NCBI GenBank assembly: GCA_964016885.1
Contig: OZ024743.1
Coordinates: 165,153,732-165,217,731 of the forward strand
Reading direction: 5' to 3'
Length of the DNA: 64,000 bases
Origin: Eledone cirrhosa
Taxonomy: Eukaryota > Mollusca > Cephalopoda > Octopoda > Eledonidae
Made by a program: the position numbers and the translations under genes. The notes beneath the pieces were generated by a model. It made no database searches. It saw nothing but the letters and a program-made list of their open reading frames with translations, and was not told where the DNA came from. Shown one piece after another: positions 26,601 through 39,900 of this stretch. Position 1 is the first letter of the stretch, and each line of letters begins with the position of its first letter.

Positions 26601-29600
26601 TTTTGCTTGGGGGACCCAGCTGGATCAGTTGCTTCTGACAAGACTCTCTGGAAGGAATGTTTGAGGACTCTGCCCCCATGACCCTCTCAAGATGAAGAAA
26701 AAGAAAAAGAAAAAGTAGTAGTAGTAGTTAAGGCCTATATCTTGATCTTGTATCAACCTCATCTGTTAGGCCCAACATCTTGACCTTGTGTCAACCTCAT
26801 CTGTTAGGCCCAACATCTTGACCTTGTGTCAACCTCATCTGTTAGGCCCAACATCTTGACCTTGTGTGAAGCTCATCTGTTAGGCCTAACAACTTGAAAT
26901 TTTGTGTCAATCTCATCTGTTAGGGCCAGCTTCTTGATCTTATAACAATCTCATTTGTTAGGGTCAACTTCTTCAGATCTTGTATCAATCTCATCTGTTA
27001 GGCCCAAACTCTTAAGATCATGTGTCAACCTTATCTGTTAGGCCCAACATCTTGGAATCTGATCTCACCACTTATTATGTCTTTTATAGACCTTTCTTTA
27101 TCAGATATCTTCAACTTTCAGCATGCAATATTTTTCCACAAACCACTCACCATTTATTTACAGACCACATTCATACAGACAGGGTTATCCACCCTGAGCT
27201 GTTGAGGTAACTGACTCTAAATGCTCAACCAGTTTTGCTATGCCTATCACACAAGTTAACATTGCAACATTGTCGGTCCATTGAATCATGTTTGACTTGC
27301 TTCTCCTCAGAGTTAAATAGAAGTCCTACATTCAGTGTCCATGTTTTTATTGCCATGTAGCATGACAATGGATGACAAGAGTGCCTTTATGCATGCCATT
27401 GAAGGAGCCACTCCACAGTCAATTCACCTGTTAGAAATAGCAGCCAAATCTCCCTGAAATCAAACCCTACTGTCTTACAAAAAGGAGCTTAAAATATAAG
27501 GTCTTTATACACAGTGCCTAAAAAAAAGAGACATAATAGTCAACAGTTGGAATGCCTTTGACCATAGGTCTACTCAATTAAGACTGAGATGGGGTTTAAT
27601 AACAATAACAACACTGAATGAGCAAATCATCATCATCAGTTTTTACGTTCGTTTTTCCTTGCTCACATGGGTTGGATGGATTCTTTTCAGCACAGCATCT
27701 CTCCACTCATCACGTTCCTCTGTCATCTCTTCTGTGAGCCTCAGCAATTTGATATCAGCTCTCACCACCTCGACCCAGGTCTTCCTTGGTCTACTTCTAC
27801 TGTGGCTTCCTTCAACTGGGATTTCCTGGCACTTCTTCACCCATTGGTCATCATCCATGTGCATCACATGCCCATACCAAAGCAGTCTTCTCTCTTATAC
27901 TTCTGATTCCAGTTTTTCCCTCAGTTCATATATTCTCTGCCTTTCTCTCACATTTACATTGTACATCCAATGAAGCATGGTTACTTCATTTCTCTCCAGC
28001 CTACATATGTCCTCTGTAGTCATAGCCCATGTTTCACTACCATGCAGTATTGCACTTCGCACAGAGGCATCATACTTCCATCTTTTTGTATGTAGGGAGA
28101 AGCCTTTTGTTGTCAAAAGTGGGAGTAGCTCTCTAAACTTCTTCCTTCCTATCCTTATTTTAGCTATTATGCTCTCTGAGCACCCTCTTCCATTGCTAAT
28201 TAAGTTATCTAGATAGCAGAAGCTATTAACCACTTCTATGGATCCTTCATGTGACTGGAAAAGATTTATCACAGACACTCTTCCTCCTGCTGATTACTCG
28301 TGTGCATCTTCTACATACAAAGTCTTCCCTTCCTGTTAGTCTGCTTGTTATCTCACTACATCTCTTGTGAATCCAAGATTTACATTGTGTAGAACATATA
28401 GAGTTTATGCCTACTCTTTTTCTACATATTGAGCAATGCCACTTCCCTGAAGGAATCAGGGCCCTATCTCCTTTCCTACTTACTAACAGTTTGTTTTGGC
28501 TAAGTTTACTCTTAACCCTTTGAATTCCAAATTCTGTTTCCACAGTCAGAACATTTTTTCTAGTATTTTTATGGATTCAGTTATAAGGACCAGATCATCT
28601 GCATAGAGAAGTTCCTGTGGATAGCCGTAAACTCCTGTGATAGCCTAGAGAACTATAAGGAACAGCAATGAACTGAGGACCAAAATCTGATGAACTCCTA
28701 TTTGTACCTTGAATTCCTCACTAAACTCACTTCCTACACTCTCTCCTGACAGCTCCTCTGTACATGGCTTGAGCTGCTCTCAAAAGCCATTCTTCTACAC
28801 CTAATTTCCTTAAGGACCATCAGATAATAGATCAAGGTACTGTCAAAGGCCTTTTCTAGATCAACAAAAGCTAAATGCAGCAGCTTATTCTTAGCTAGAA
28901 ACTTCTATTGTAGTTGCCTCATTAAAAAGAGGGAATCTGTAGTACTTTTCCCAGGCATAGAACTAACTGCATCTCATCTAATTTGACTCTTTCCCTAATT
29001 AGCTGTGTTAGGACTCTTCCATCACTTTCATAATTTGATTTATTCCTCTGTAATTGCTCTTTTCTAAAACATCAACTTTACCCTTGTAGCAATTTATGAT
29101 TGTACTGCTGTGTCAGTCATTGGGTATGACTCCATCCTGTATTACCTGATTGACTGTGGGTTATTAGTTCCAGCTCCTACTTCACCCAATGCTTTCAGCA
29201 TCTTGGAAGCTATCTCTGAGTCATGCAGCTTTACCATTCTTTATCTCCTTGATTGCTCCTTTGACCTTATAACTGTCAATTTCAATAGCTGGTCCTTGTT
29301 GGATAAGTGTTGGGGGTAGTCTCTCTTCCTCCCATTCATTCGCTACATTCATCAATCTCTCATAGTAACTTTTCCAGGCCTCTTTCTTTTGAGCACTAGT
29401 AGTGCTAAGCGCACCAATGTTATTTCTAACAACATCCTGATATATATATACATACTAGCTGAGGTACCCGGCTTCACCCAGAAGAACAGTTAAGAGAAGA
29501 CAGATAATAGAGAAAATGACTGTATTGGATGTGTTGTCTAGTATGAGGTGAGACTGTAATGTGTGTGTGAGAGAGACATAAAAAAAAAACAATCATGAAA

Positions 29601-32600
29601 CTTCCTTATTAGGCTGAGGGAGTAAACTACTGATTAAATGGTAGCATTGGCCTTAGATTTTAAATATTGTGAAATAACCATAGTCAGTATGATCTTTTTC
29701 AGCTCCAAAGGACGACATCTGAAATGCAGCAATATACCGCATACCATTGCTTCTGAAGTGTTTAGCTTCGTTAGTATGGACCGTAAGTAGTATATGGATA
29801 AAAGCTGGAGGGTAGATTAATTTCAAATAGTATCAATTTTTCTTTGTTCTGTAAAATCAAAAACTGTAAAACGACTTTATAAAAGTTCACGCAATATTGT
29901 TAAACCATCAACTGATATTTTTGTGGGACGTCACTCTCTCTCTCTGAATATATAACACTTTAATTGTATCTCTCTCTTTAGATGTGTGTGTGTGTGTAGT
30001 TTTCATGTGATCCAACCAACCAACCAATAAACATCTTTCTTTTATATTATATAGAGATATCCATGAGTCACGCACACTATTTAGGATCAGACTCCGTAAT
30101 GTTAAGTGAAAGGGGGAGGATCCATGTCCTAGTTAGGATGTTAATCTATCACTGAATATCAATATTATCTCTTTTGATACCGAATCATGTGAAATAGCCC
30201 TTGGTTCTACTATACAAAACTATTTTAAAGTGTTTATCTAGAAATCTTTCATCATAATTTTATATAAGAACCTTTGTTAAGTTATGTTCCAAATACCAGC
30301 TTAATGAGGAAAAAAATAGTTATATTATTAGTAATATAACCGAGGTTAACTTTGCCTTTCATCCTTACGGGGGTCGATAAAATAAAGTACCAGTAATGCA
30401 CTGGGTAATTGCTGGCCTTGTGCCAAAAAAGTAGAAACAATTATTAGTAATATAACCTATCTATACTATATAGGGCGGTGGATTGGCAGTATTGGTAGAG
30501 GGTCAGGCGCCATGTTAGGGCGGTGGATTGGCAGTATTGGTAGAGGGTCAGGCGCCATGTTAGGGCGGTGGATTGGCAGTATTGGTAGAGGGTCAGGCGC
30601 CATGTTAGGGCGGTGGATTGGCAGTATTGGTAGAGGGTCAGGCGCCATGTTAGGGCGGTGGATTGGCAGTATTGGTAGAGGGTCAGGCGCCATGTTAGGG
30701 CGGTGGATTGGCAGTATTGGTAGAGGGTCAGGCGCCATGTTAGGGCGGTGGATTGGCAGTATTGGTAGAGGGTCAGGCGCCATGCTTTATTCAAATTCCG
30801 CCGACGTTAACTTTGCCTTTCATCCTTACGGGGTCTATAAAATAAAGTACCAGTAATGCATTGGGATAATTGCTGGCCTTGTGCCAAAAGTAGAAATAAT
30901 TATTAAATCCCTCCAAATTATTGATCATTATAAGCATTATTTGAAAAGTATAGCCAGTATCTTTCATTAGAAATATAGTAATGAATGGATTAACCCTTTT
31001 TAAAATAATAATAATGAAATTATTGTGTACAGTGCTCAGGTGTACTACAACTCATCAAATGTGCATGTAAAGTACATAGAATAATCTTCAAATGTCAGGA
31101 AAATGAACAGTGTATGAGTCATGCAACACATGTGTGTGTGTGTAAAGAGGGGGCATATAAGGTGTAGTTTTGGCGAATTTCAGAAGGCATAGAGGTTTTA
31201 AAGGATGCAGTGTCTCGACAGCTAATAACTGATGCACGTAGTTTGTTCCATGCTTCAGCAACTCTGAGCATGAAAAAATGTTTCAGAAAGTCAAGGGTGC
31301 TGTGCTGTTTTCTGACTTTGTAGGCATGCCCACGTGTGTTAGACACATGGAAATCAAAAAGGTGCTCAGGGTTGTTGTTGGCAAGATGGTTAATAATTTT
31401 GTGGGTGTTTACCAAGTCAGTTGCCAGACGTTGGAGCTTCAATGTATCCATGCCCAGGGAAGCAAGGCGTTCAAAGTATAGTAGATGCCTGATGGAGGGT
31501 ATTCGCTTGGTTGCACGTCTCTGAACAGTTTCCAGGCGGTCAAAGTTCTGAGCAAGATGGGGGTTCCAGACTGGTAATGCAAATTCTAAGTGTGGCCACA
31601 CCATAGCTATATACAGCTTTAAATAGATAGCTGGAGAGCAGCTGACAAAGGTCTTGCTGAGTGATGCTAAGACACCCTCGGCCTTCTTGACAATTTTCTA
31701 GACGTGCTTCATCCAACGCAAATCGCTGCTGACAGTAATGCCCAGGTCACGTTCACAAGAAGACTTCTTGATATTAGTGTTGTGGAGGGAGTATGTGGAC
31801 GCTGGGTTTTTCCTCCCAAAATGCATGATGGTACACTTGTCCAGAGCCAACTTGAGTTGCCAGTCCATGATCCATTGCTGCATTGTGTCCAGGTCTGATT
31901 GCAGGAAAGATCTATAGTGTTCAGGATCTGTCCTTTTTATCTCAAGGTCCCAAACAAGCTGAAATTGCTCATGGTTCTACAATACAAAACTGTTTATTTT
32001 TAAATGTTTTCATTCTCCACTCTGTAAGGTGGTTGGGCTGGTGACACAACAAGAAAGTACCCAGTCCATTCTGTAGATGGTCGTCCTGGTGCCACAAAAA
32101 AAAAAAAGCACTTTGTTAGATGGTCGTTTTGGTGTCACAATAAAAAGCACTCAATCCACGCTGTAATGTGGTTGGCATTAGGAAAGGCATCCAGCTGTAG
32201 AAAACAAGCCAGAAACAGTTCCATATGAGCAAGACACAGTCACCTGGCCTGACTTGTCTCATAATGTGACAACCTGTCTAACTCATGCATGCATGGAAAA
32301 TAAACATTAAACTATGGCAATGGTGATGATGATTTATCTAAAAACTTTCCACCATAATTTTGAATAAGAACCATTATGTTCCCAACCCTAGCTTGATAAT
32401 AAGAAAGTTAGTTATATTACTAAATCCATTCACACTTTTAATTCTTTTTCGCTTACTTATTCCTCAGAGGGTTGTGGGAGCAGAGTCATCAAACATTTCT
32501 TCCAGCGAGTCTGTCAGAAGCAACCATTTCCAACTGATCTGGCTGGATCCCCAAGCGAAATCAGCCGAGTTCATGGATGCTATCCAACCATTTTGCTCAG

Positions 32601-33168
32601 TCGACTCCTGGGTCTCATGCCGGTTGGTTTTGCCTGTAAAATCTGTCCAGTGATTCTTTCTTGAGACATTCTAACCACATACCCATAGTATCAGAGCTGT
32701 GATCTCTCAATTTAGAGAAATAGCAACTCTACCAGAAACGACTCTCTGGTCTCTGAGCTATGCACTTTAATTATTTTCAAAATAATTTGAAAAGACAGTG
32801 TCTTTCATTAAAAATATGGTAAGGAAAGAGTTATTTAAATGAAAAAATATGAAACCTACTCAATTTCTACACTGGATGTCTTTCTTTTCATATTGTTGAT
32901 AATTTCACAAGAATTTGAGTCTTTCTGGGCCAGTTCATTTAGTTCTTGTTCCTATGGAGAATGAAAGTAGGAGATAGGAAAATTTTAATGTTAATTGAAA
33001 AAGAAAAAATTAGATTTACAGCTTGCACCTATGGAACTTAACTAGCCTCCTTTAAGGTTACATCTAATAGGAAATTTGTTAGGTGTTTTAATGATAGGAA
33101 CCCCAGTCATATGAAAAGCAAAGTGAAATGAAGTAGCTATACTGTATATATACAGATGTAAATTTATA

Positions 33169-33250
<82 letters not shown>

Positions 33251-36200
33251 TACATATATATATCCTCCAGAGTTCGACTGATGAAAAGGGACTGTCTAGT
33301 GTTTTGTCCATTTTTCCATTGTCTTCACTCCCCTTTTTTATTGTCAACTATAGAAAGATACACAAGAAATCTAGAGGCATCTCAGGCAGGATAACAAAGA
33401 ATGTTGGTTATATGTGTGGCAGGTGCATATGAGCAGTAAGTAGCAAGCACCTGAATGAAACAGATGCCATCAAATGCTCCAACAGCTCTTTAGAAGTGGT
33501 GAGTATTCTGAAAGTACAGCAGCTAGAGTGAGAACTGGGAGGAAAAAGTTCAGAGAACTGCTTTCTAACTGGCTACAAAAGGCAGATTGTATGACACCTG
33601 TGAGAGGACTGCAATGCGGCAAGGAAGTGATACTTAGGTCCTGAATGCAGAGTATCTACAAAGATTGGAAAGAAATGAGGCGAACATGCTCCAATGGATG
33701 TGTAATATCAGTATGCATGAAGACGAAATATCAACAAACTGAGAAAAAAGCTGAAAATAAGGGATTAGATGCAGTGAACAAAGAAGACTGCTGGTATGAA
33801 CATATGATGCATATAACGGCTGCATAAAAATGTGTAGGGTGTTCAAAGTTGATGGAAACTGAGAAAGATGTAGACCTAGGAAAGCTTGATGAGGTAAAAG
33901 CTGACCTCACAAAGCTGAAACTTATGAAGATGATGATACAGGATTAGGTTATCTGAAGACATGCTGTATACAACAGAATATTCTGCTTTCCAATATGAGC
34001 AAGGTGAAATGCAAGCAAAGCGCAAAGTAGACAGACTCAATCCTCCTGTCCAAATTCCCACCTAACTCCCCATCCACTTTGCAAATGCCCCTTCAGCCAC
34101 ATTCTTTACCCTAACCACTTCCCTTGTCTAATCCATGCCAGCATAGAAAGAAAAAAGAAATGTCTGTTCTCTCCATATTGTTTCCATAAAGTCCATTTTT
34201 GGGGTTAAACAAATTGTTCCATTGTGAGACAAGCCAGGTCAGATGACCATCCCTTGCTCATACAGAACTGTCTCTGGCTTGGTTTCTATGGCTAGATGCC
34301 CTTCCTAATGCCAACCACATTTACAGTGTGTATTGGGTGCTTTTTGTTGTGAAACCTACAGGACCACTTTACAGTGTAGGTGAGGTGCTTTTTGTTGTGA
34401 CACTTACACGACCACTTTACAGCATGGGCTGTGTGCTTTTTGTCATGTTATCTACATGACCATTTTACAGTGTGGATTGGGTGCTTTTTGTCGTGTCACC
34501 TACATGACCACTTTACAGTGTGAGCGCTTTTTGTAGTGACACCAGTATATATTATATATAAAACACAATTTTTTGTGCAACCCATGCCAATATGGAAAGC
34601 CAAGCACATATCACATCAGATTTTACCTATATCCCTCAGGATCACTCCTATGACCCACCAATTCCTTCTATAGTAGGTTGTTTCCCCCATCAGCAGGCAG
34701 CATATAGCATGCACCCCTCCCATCAACAGCCTCCTCAGTCTGACACACAGAACAGCCTAATGTTGTAATGAGGTAATGCTGATGTCACAATAATAAGTAC
34801 CAAATCCACCCTGTAAGGCGGTAATGCTGGCATCATGACAACAGCAACCAGTCCACACTGTAAGGAAGTAGCACTGGTGCCGTGAAAAAAAGCACTCAGT
34901 GCAACCAGTAGAGTGTTCCTACTGGTGCCATAACAAAAATAAGCACCCAGTCCATCCTTTAAGGCAGTAGTCCTGATGCTATGAAAAATGCTCCCAGTAC
35001 ACATTGTAAGGTGGTTTGAGTTAGGAAAGGCATCTAGCTGTCATCATCATCATCACCGTTTTACGTCCGTTCTTCCACGCTAGCATGGGTTAGACGGGTT
35101 GTCCTGTTGTGGGCAGTGTCTGGTCGGCTGACCATGCCTTGCTCACACAGGAACTAATTTTGGCTTGATTTCTACAGCTGGATGCCCTTCCTAACACCAA
35201 CCTCATTTACAGTGAGTGCTGGGTGCTTTTTTTCCATGGCGCCTACACGTCTACTTTACAGTGTGGGCTGGGTGCTTTTTTGCCGTGACACCTCCAAGAC
35301 CACTTTGCAGTGGGAGGGTGTGGGGCATATTGTCTATATGCTTCAGCTTGTACCCATGGGAGGTCAGGTACTCTGTATTACTGCGTGACGCCAGAGGTCA
35401 CGGTCCTGTGTCATCGCCTTTGAGAGGTGTAATTGGGTAAGGTCGGCTTTTATCACCTCATCCCAAGTCTTTTTGGGTCTCCCCACTCCGCGGTTACCAA
35501 TGACTTCTAGTGCTCTGCACCTTTTTATGCAGCTGTCATCCTTCATACGCATCACATGTCCATACCAGCGCAACCACCTCTCCTGCACACAGCATTTGAT
35601 TCCTCTTATGCCTAGTCTCTCTCTCAGTTCATCTATGCTTTGTCGTTCACGTATATTACTATTACACATCCATTGGAGCATGCAGGCTTCGTTTCTTTCT
35701 AATCTACGTAAGTCTTCCACCTTCAGCGCCCAGGTCTCACTACCATGTAACATTGCTGTTCGTATACACGCATCAAACAGTCTGCCTTTCATTTTGAGGG
35801 AAAAGCCTTTTGCAGCTAACAGTGGCAGTAGTTCCCTGAACTTCTTCCATCCCGTTCTAACCCTAGTTATTGTACTTTCTGAACACCCAACTCCGCTGCT
35901 AATTCGGTCACCTAGGTAGCAGAAGCTGTCTACTGTTTCTACAGAGCCCTCCCAGAGATTGGTGGTGCTTGTTTCCTGTGGCTGTTTGCTGCTTGCTGTC
36001 CCAGCACAGCTGCTACATGTGAAGACTACATTCTTAATTAAGCTTCCTGAGATCCCGCTACATCTCTTGTGTACCCATTGTTTGCATTTGGGGCAGAGAA
36101 TGGAGTTCCTACCTACACCTTTCCTACATACTGAGCAAGGCCATTTCCCTGAGGGGATCTGGGTTCTGTTTTCTAGTCTACTTACAAGGACCTTAGTCTT

Positions 36201-36896
36201 TGTCAGGTTGACTTTGAGACCCTTTCTTTCTAGTCCCTGCTTCCAAGTTTGGAATTTCTTCTCTAGTTCTACCATAGATTCAGCTATAAGTGCGAGGTCA
36301 TCTGCATACAGGAGTTCCCATGAGCATCCGGTCTTAAACTCCTCTGTTATTGCCTGCAGGACTATGATGAACAGGAGAGGGCTAAGAACAGAGCCCTGGT
36401 GGACACCAATCCGTATGCTAAATTCCTCGCTATACTCATTGCTAATCCTAACTTTGCTGACTGCTCCCCTATACATGGCTTGTACAGCTTTCACAAGCCA
36501 TTCATCTACTAGTTTTCTAAGAACCCACCAGATTATAGCACGTGAACTCTGTCAAAGGCTTTCTCGAGACCGACGAATGCCAGGTAGAGTGGCTTACTTT
36601 TAGCTAGGTACTTTTCCTGTAACTCCCTCACAAGGAAGAGGGCATCAGTGATGCCTCTTCCTGGTACAAACCCAAATTGCATCTCATCTAGTTTCACCCG
36701 GTCCCTAATCAACTGTGCTATAACTCTTTCTGTTACTTTCATGACCTGGTCCATCAGCTTTATACCTCTATAGTTTCCTCTAGAAAACCAATTCAAGAAC
36801 AGACCATATGAGCAAAATATGTCTAGTGACAGCTCATCTAACCTATAAAAGCATGAACAATAGACGTTAAACCATGATGTTGATGGTGGTATATAT

Positions 36897-36933
<37 letters not shown>

Positions 36934-39900
36934 AGAGAGAGATAGAGATAGATAGATAGATTTATTTATTTACTCCTGAGAGGATTTGGACCCATATCAT
37001 TAAAACACCTAAGAGAGTTCCTATGAGACACAAATTCAGGCGTGAGTTAATTTCATTTTTTTCCACTTCATATTCACACTTATCTACCTTCCATTTTAGT
37101 TTTCTCTTGATTTCTTCAATTGCAGTTTGTAAAGTATCATTATTGACTTTCAAGTTCATTAATTCTTTCTCTTTTTCCCTGTAGAAAAAAAAAAATCAAA
37201 AATTTTTTTTCACCAAACAGGACATTATATGAGACAAGTGTTTAAGGCCATTTTCCCTGCCAAAGAAAAGGTTAGCATTACAAGCCTCGTGATAGGCCTC
37301 ATAATTATCTTGGGGTCTTTTTCAAGTAAATGTTTTATGGTCCTTCTTGGTGTCAACTGTTTTAGTCATCTCTTATAACATACATGGATACTTTTAAACC
37401 AGATACACACAGGAGGACATTACATGAAATGAATTAGAATATATCATTTAATATGCACCGTGTGATATAGTTGTATTTTGTATTGTATGGTCCCGTAACT
37501 CCTTAGAGTCGTAGGGGCACCGTATTAACATATGGCGTTTGGGGGCATTTTATAGCCTGGTGGAGCCTATCCCTCTCCTGGCCTGAATACAGCAGATTTC
37601 TTCTAGAGAAAGGAAGAATCGACCCCAGTACTAGACTGGTACTTTTTTCATAGACCTTGAAAGGATGAAAGGCAAAGTTGACCTAGGCAGGATTTGAACT
37701 CAGAGTGCAGAGAGCCAGAATGAATACCATAAAGCATTTTATCCGATGTTCTAAAGACCGCTAATTCACCGCCTGTAGTAGAGTGACTTTAATACAACAC
37801 AGAATAGCTTTCTGTCTTTCATTCTGAATATTAATGTCAATATCTATTCATATATTACATTGCAGTTTAGAGAAAATATCTAAGTAAAAGTGTTGTTTTT
37901 TTAATTTATTTGTAAGGTGTTGAGGAAGAGGCAATGCCAAAGGCCTTCACAGGCCCTCCAAGACCAGTGTAATTGATGCTGTTGATGTTCCACTTAAAAA
38001 ATTGAAAATCAACTCCTGTAGGAGAAAAACATGAGCAGGGCAGGAAAGAAATTCCAGAAGGAAGACATTCTGGGCAGGAAGGACTAGGCATAGTGATTAG
38101 TGTGGTGGGAAGTTGGACACAACATGGGTGATGACATGAGCGATGAGTGAGAAGTGCCTCAGCTGAAGTGCAGCATGAGACTAGCCAGATACAAGAAGCA
38201 GAGGCCATTGTTGTAGAAGTAGAGAGAACAGCACATCTGTAAGCCAGAGGCTAGAGTGTGTGAGTGATCTCAAGTAGTCAAGTGGCTTTTCTCTGGATGC
38301 AGCCTAGATGTGGGAGCAGTAGTCCTGTCTGGAGTTGAACTTTGAAGGTAAAATAGTTTAACTAAGTACAGCAAGTCAGTACTTGAAAATGATTGAAAAC
38401 AAGAATAATTATTTTTAAAAAGTACAACAATGATAATAACAATAAACCAGCCAAAAAAGGAGCCACAATGCAATCACTCAAGATGCAAGAAATAGCAGCC
38501 AAATCTCACTAAAATTATACAATACCATCTTCAAAGAAGGACATATTGTATAATGTAGTCCTGGAGATATAATGTCTGGAAAAAGACATTATATGCCTTT
38601 GATCATAGATTTGCTGAATTAGGGTTGACCTGAGGCTGAACAACAACAGCATTAAGAAAAATATAATTATCAAATGATGAGCTGACTGAAAAAGCATTAT
38701 GGAATTTTAAATTTGAAAATATAGTTGTTACAATGCAGATAATATAACGTTTTTCTATCTCTAGGAGTACTTTACCCAATTTATTCAACTATTTTTTTAT
38801 AATTCATCATCATCATCATTTAACGTCCATTTTCCATGCCAGCATGGGTTAGACAGGTTGTCCCATTAGAGGCAAGTCAGGTCAGGTGACCATGTCTTGC
38901 TTATATAGAACTGTTTCTGGCTAGGTTTATACAGCTGGATGCCCTTCTTAATGCCAACCACAAATTATCAACTATCATTATAGTTATCTGCATTGTGGAG
39001 TCTATATTTTCAAATTATAATTATTAAGTTATACAACTTACGACCGGACGCACGATAGAAGACGTTCGTTACCGCTGGAGCAACGCAAATTACTCCTCGG
39101 TTGACGCCAACAACGAGCGCCTTCCCGCCCGGGCGACGTAAAAGTCTGTAGCCTTTTCGCCGAACGCCTCGCGCCGCCTTCTCCTCGCCTATTTTTTTCC
39201 TTTGCTTTTCGTTCTCTCGACGCTTCCGTCGCGGCAAAAGAATTGCCTTTCCAGACCGCTGCCGCCGTCGCCCGACAACAGAAAACAAGGGCGGTGCCCC
39301 AGCATGGCCTCAGCCGGATGGCTGAAACAGGTAAAAGAGTAAAAGAGTAACTACCTGAGATTTTTCTGTAAAGGTTCCACTTCAGCAACAATTGATTGTA
39401 CTGAAGAATAATACTGGTTCTTCATCTTTGAAAACAAAGAAAAACAATAATTAATCAATGAAGGAACCAATCAATGATTACTTTTGGACATGTCTGAAAA
39501 CACCCCTGGTTCTATGATACAAAACTGTTTCTTTGGATTTTCTCATGTTTATCTAAAATCCTTCTATTATAATTATATATAAGGGCGGTGGATTGGCAGT
39601 ATCGGTAGAGGGTCGGGCGCCATGCTTTGAAGCATAGAGTTACCTCCCTTTATGATCTGAGTTCAAATCCCGCCGAGGTTAACTTTGCCTTTCATCCTTA
39701 CGGGGTCGATAAAATAAAGTACCAGTAATACACTGGTAATTGCTGGCCTTGTGCTAAAAGTAGAAACAATTATAATTTTATATAAGAACTTCTGTTCAGT
39801 TATGCTCCAAATACTAGCTTAATAATGATTAAATTAGTTATATTAAAAACTATTTCCAAATTTTTTATTATTTTTAAAATTATTTGAAAACCATAGGCAG

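Larger units (their letters stand above)
30166..30995 (+). repeat. TTAA-type MITE interrupted by two SINE insertions
   Basis: 30166-30335 and 30906-30995 are the two halves of one MITE (TTTTATATAAGAACCTTTGTTAAG ... ATTATTTGAAAAGTATAGCC ... GAATGGATTAACCC). A SINE fragment lies at 30338-30443 and a tandemly amplified SINE at 30473-30905, showing the order of insertion. Confidence 0.65.

Noticed and set aside
30473..30787. Regular direct repeats that could suggest a CRISPR array
   Set aside because: The units are contiguous with no spacers and are clearly SINE-derived in a eukaryotic intron.
30444..30856. Three overlapping repeat proteins of about 105-116 codons on both strands
   Set aside because: They exist only because the 45-bp SINE-head unit is a multiple of three and lacks stops; the array is non-coding repeat DNA.
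33042..33432. Open frames with long YIYIYI stretches on both strands
   Set aside because: They are translations of a (TA)n microsatellite with no conserved flanks.
39010..39391. Overlapping minus-strand frames of 92 and 117 codons in the CpG-rich block
   Set aside because: They lie in a SINE-like insertion with no domain or splice support; one runs into SCLT1 exon 8 in a different frame.
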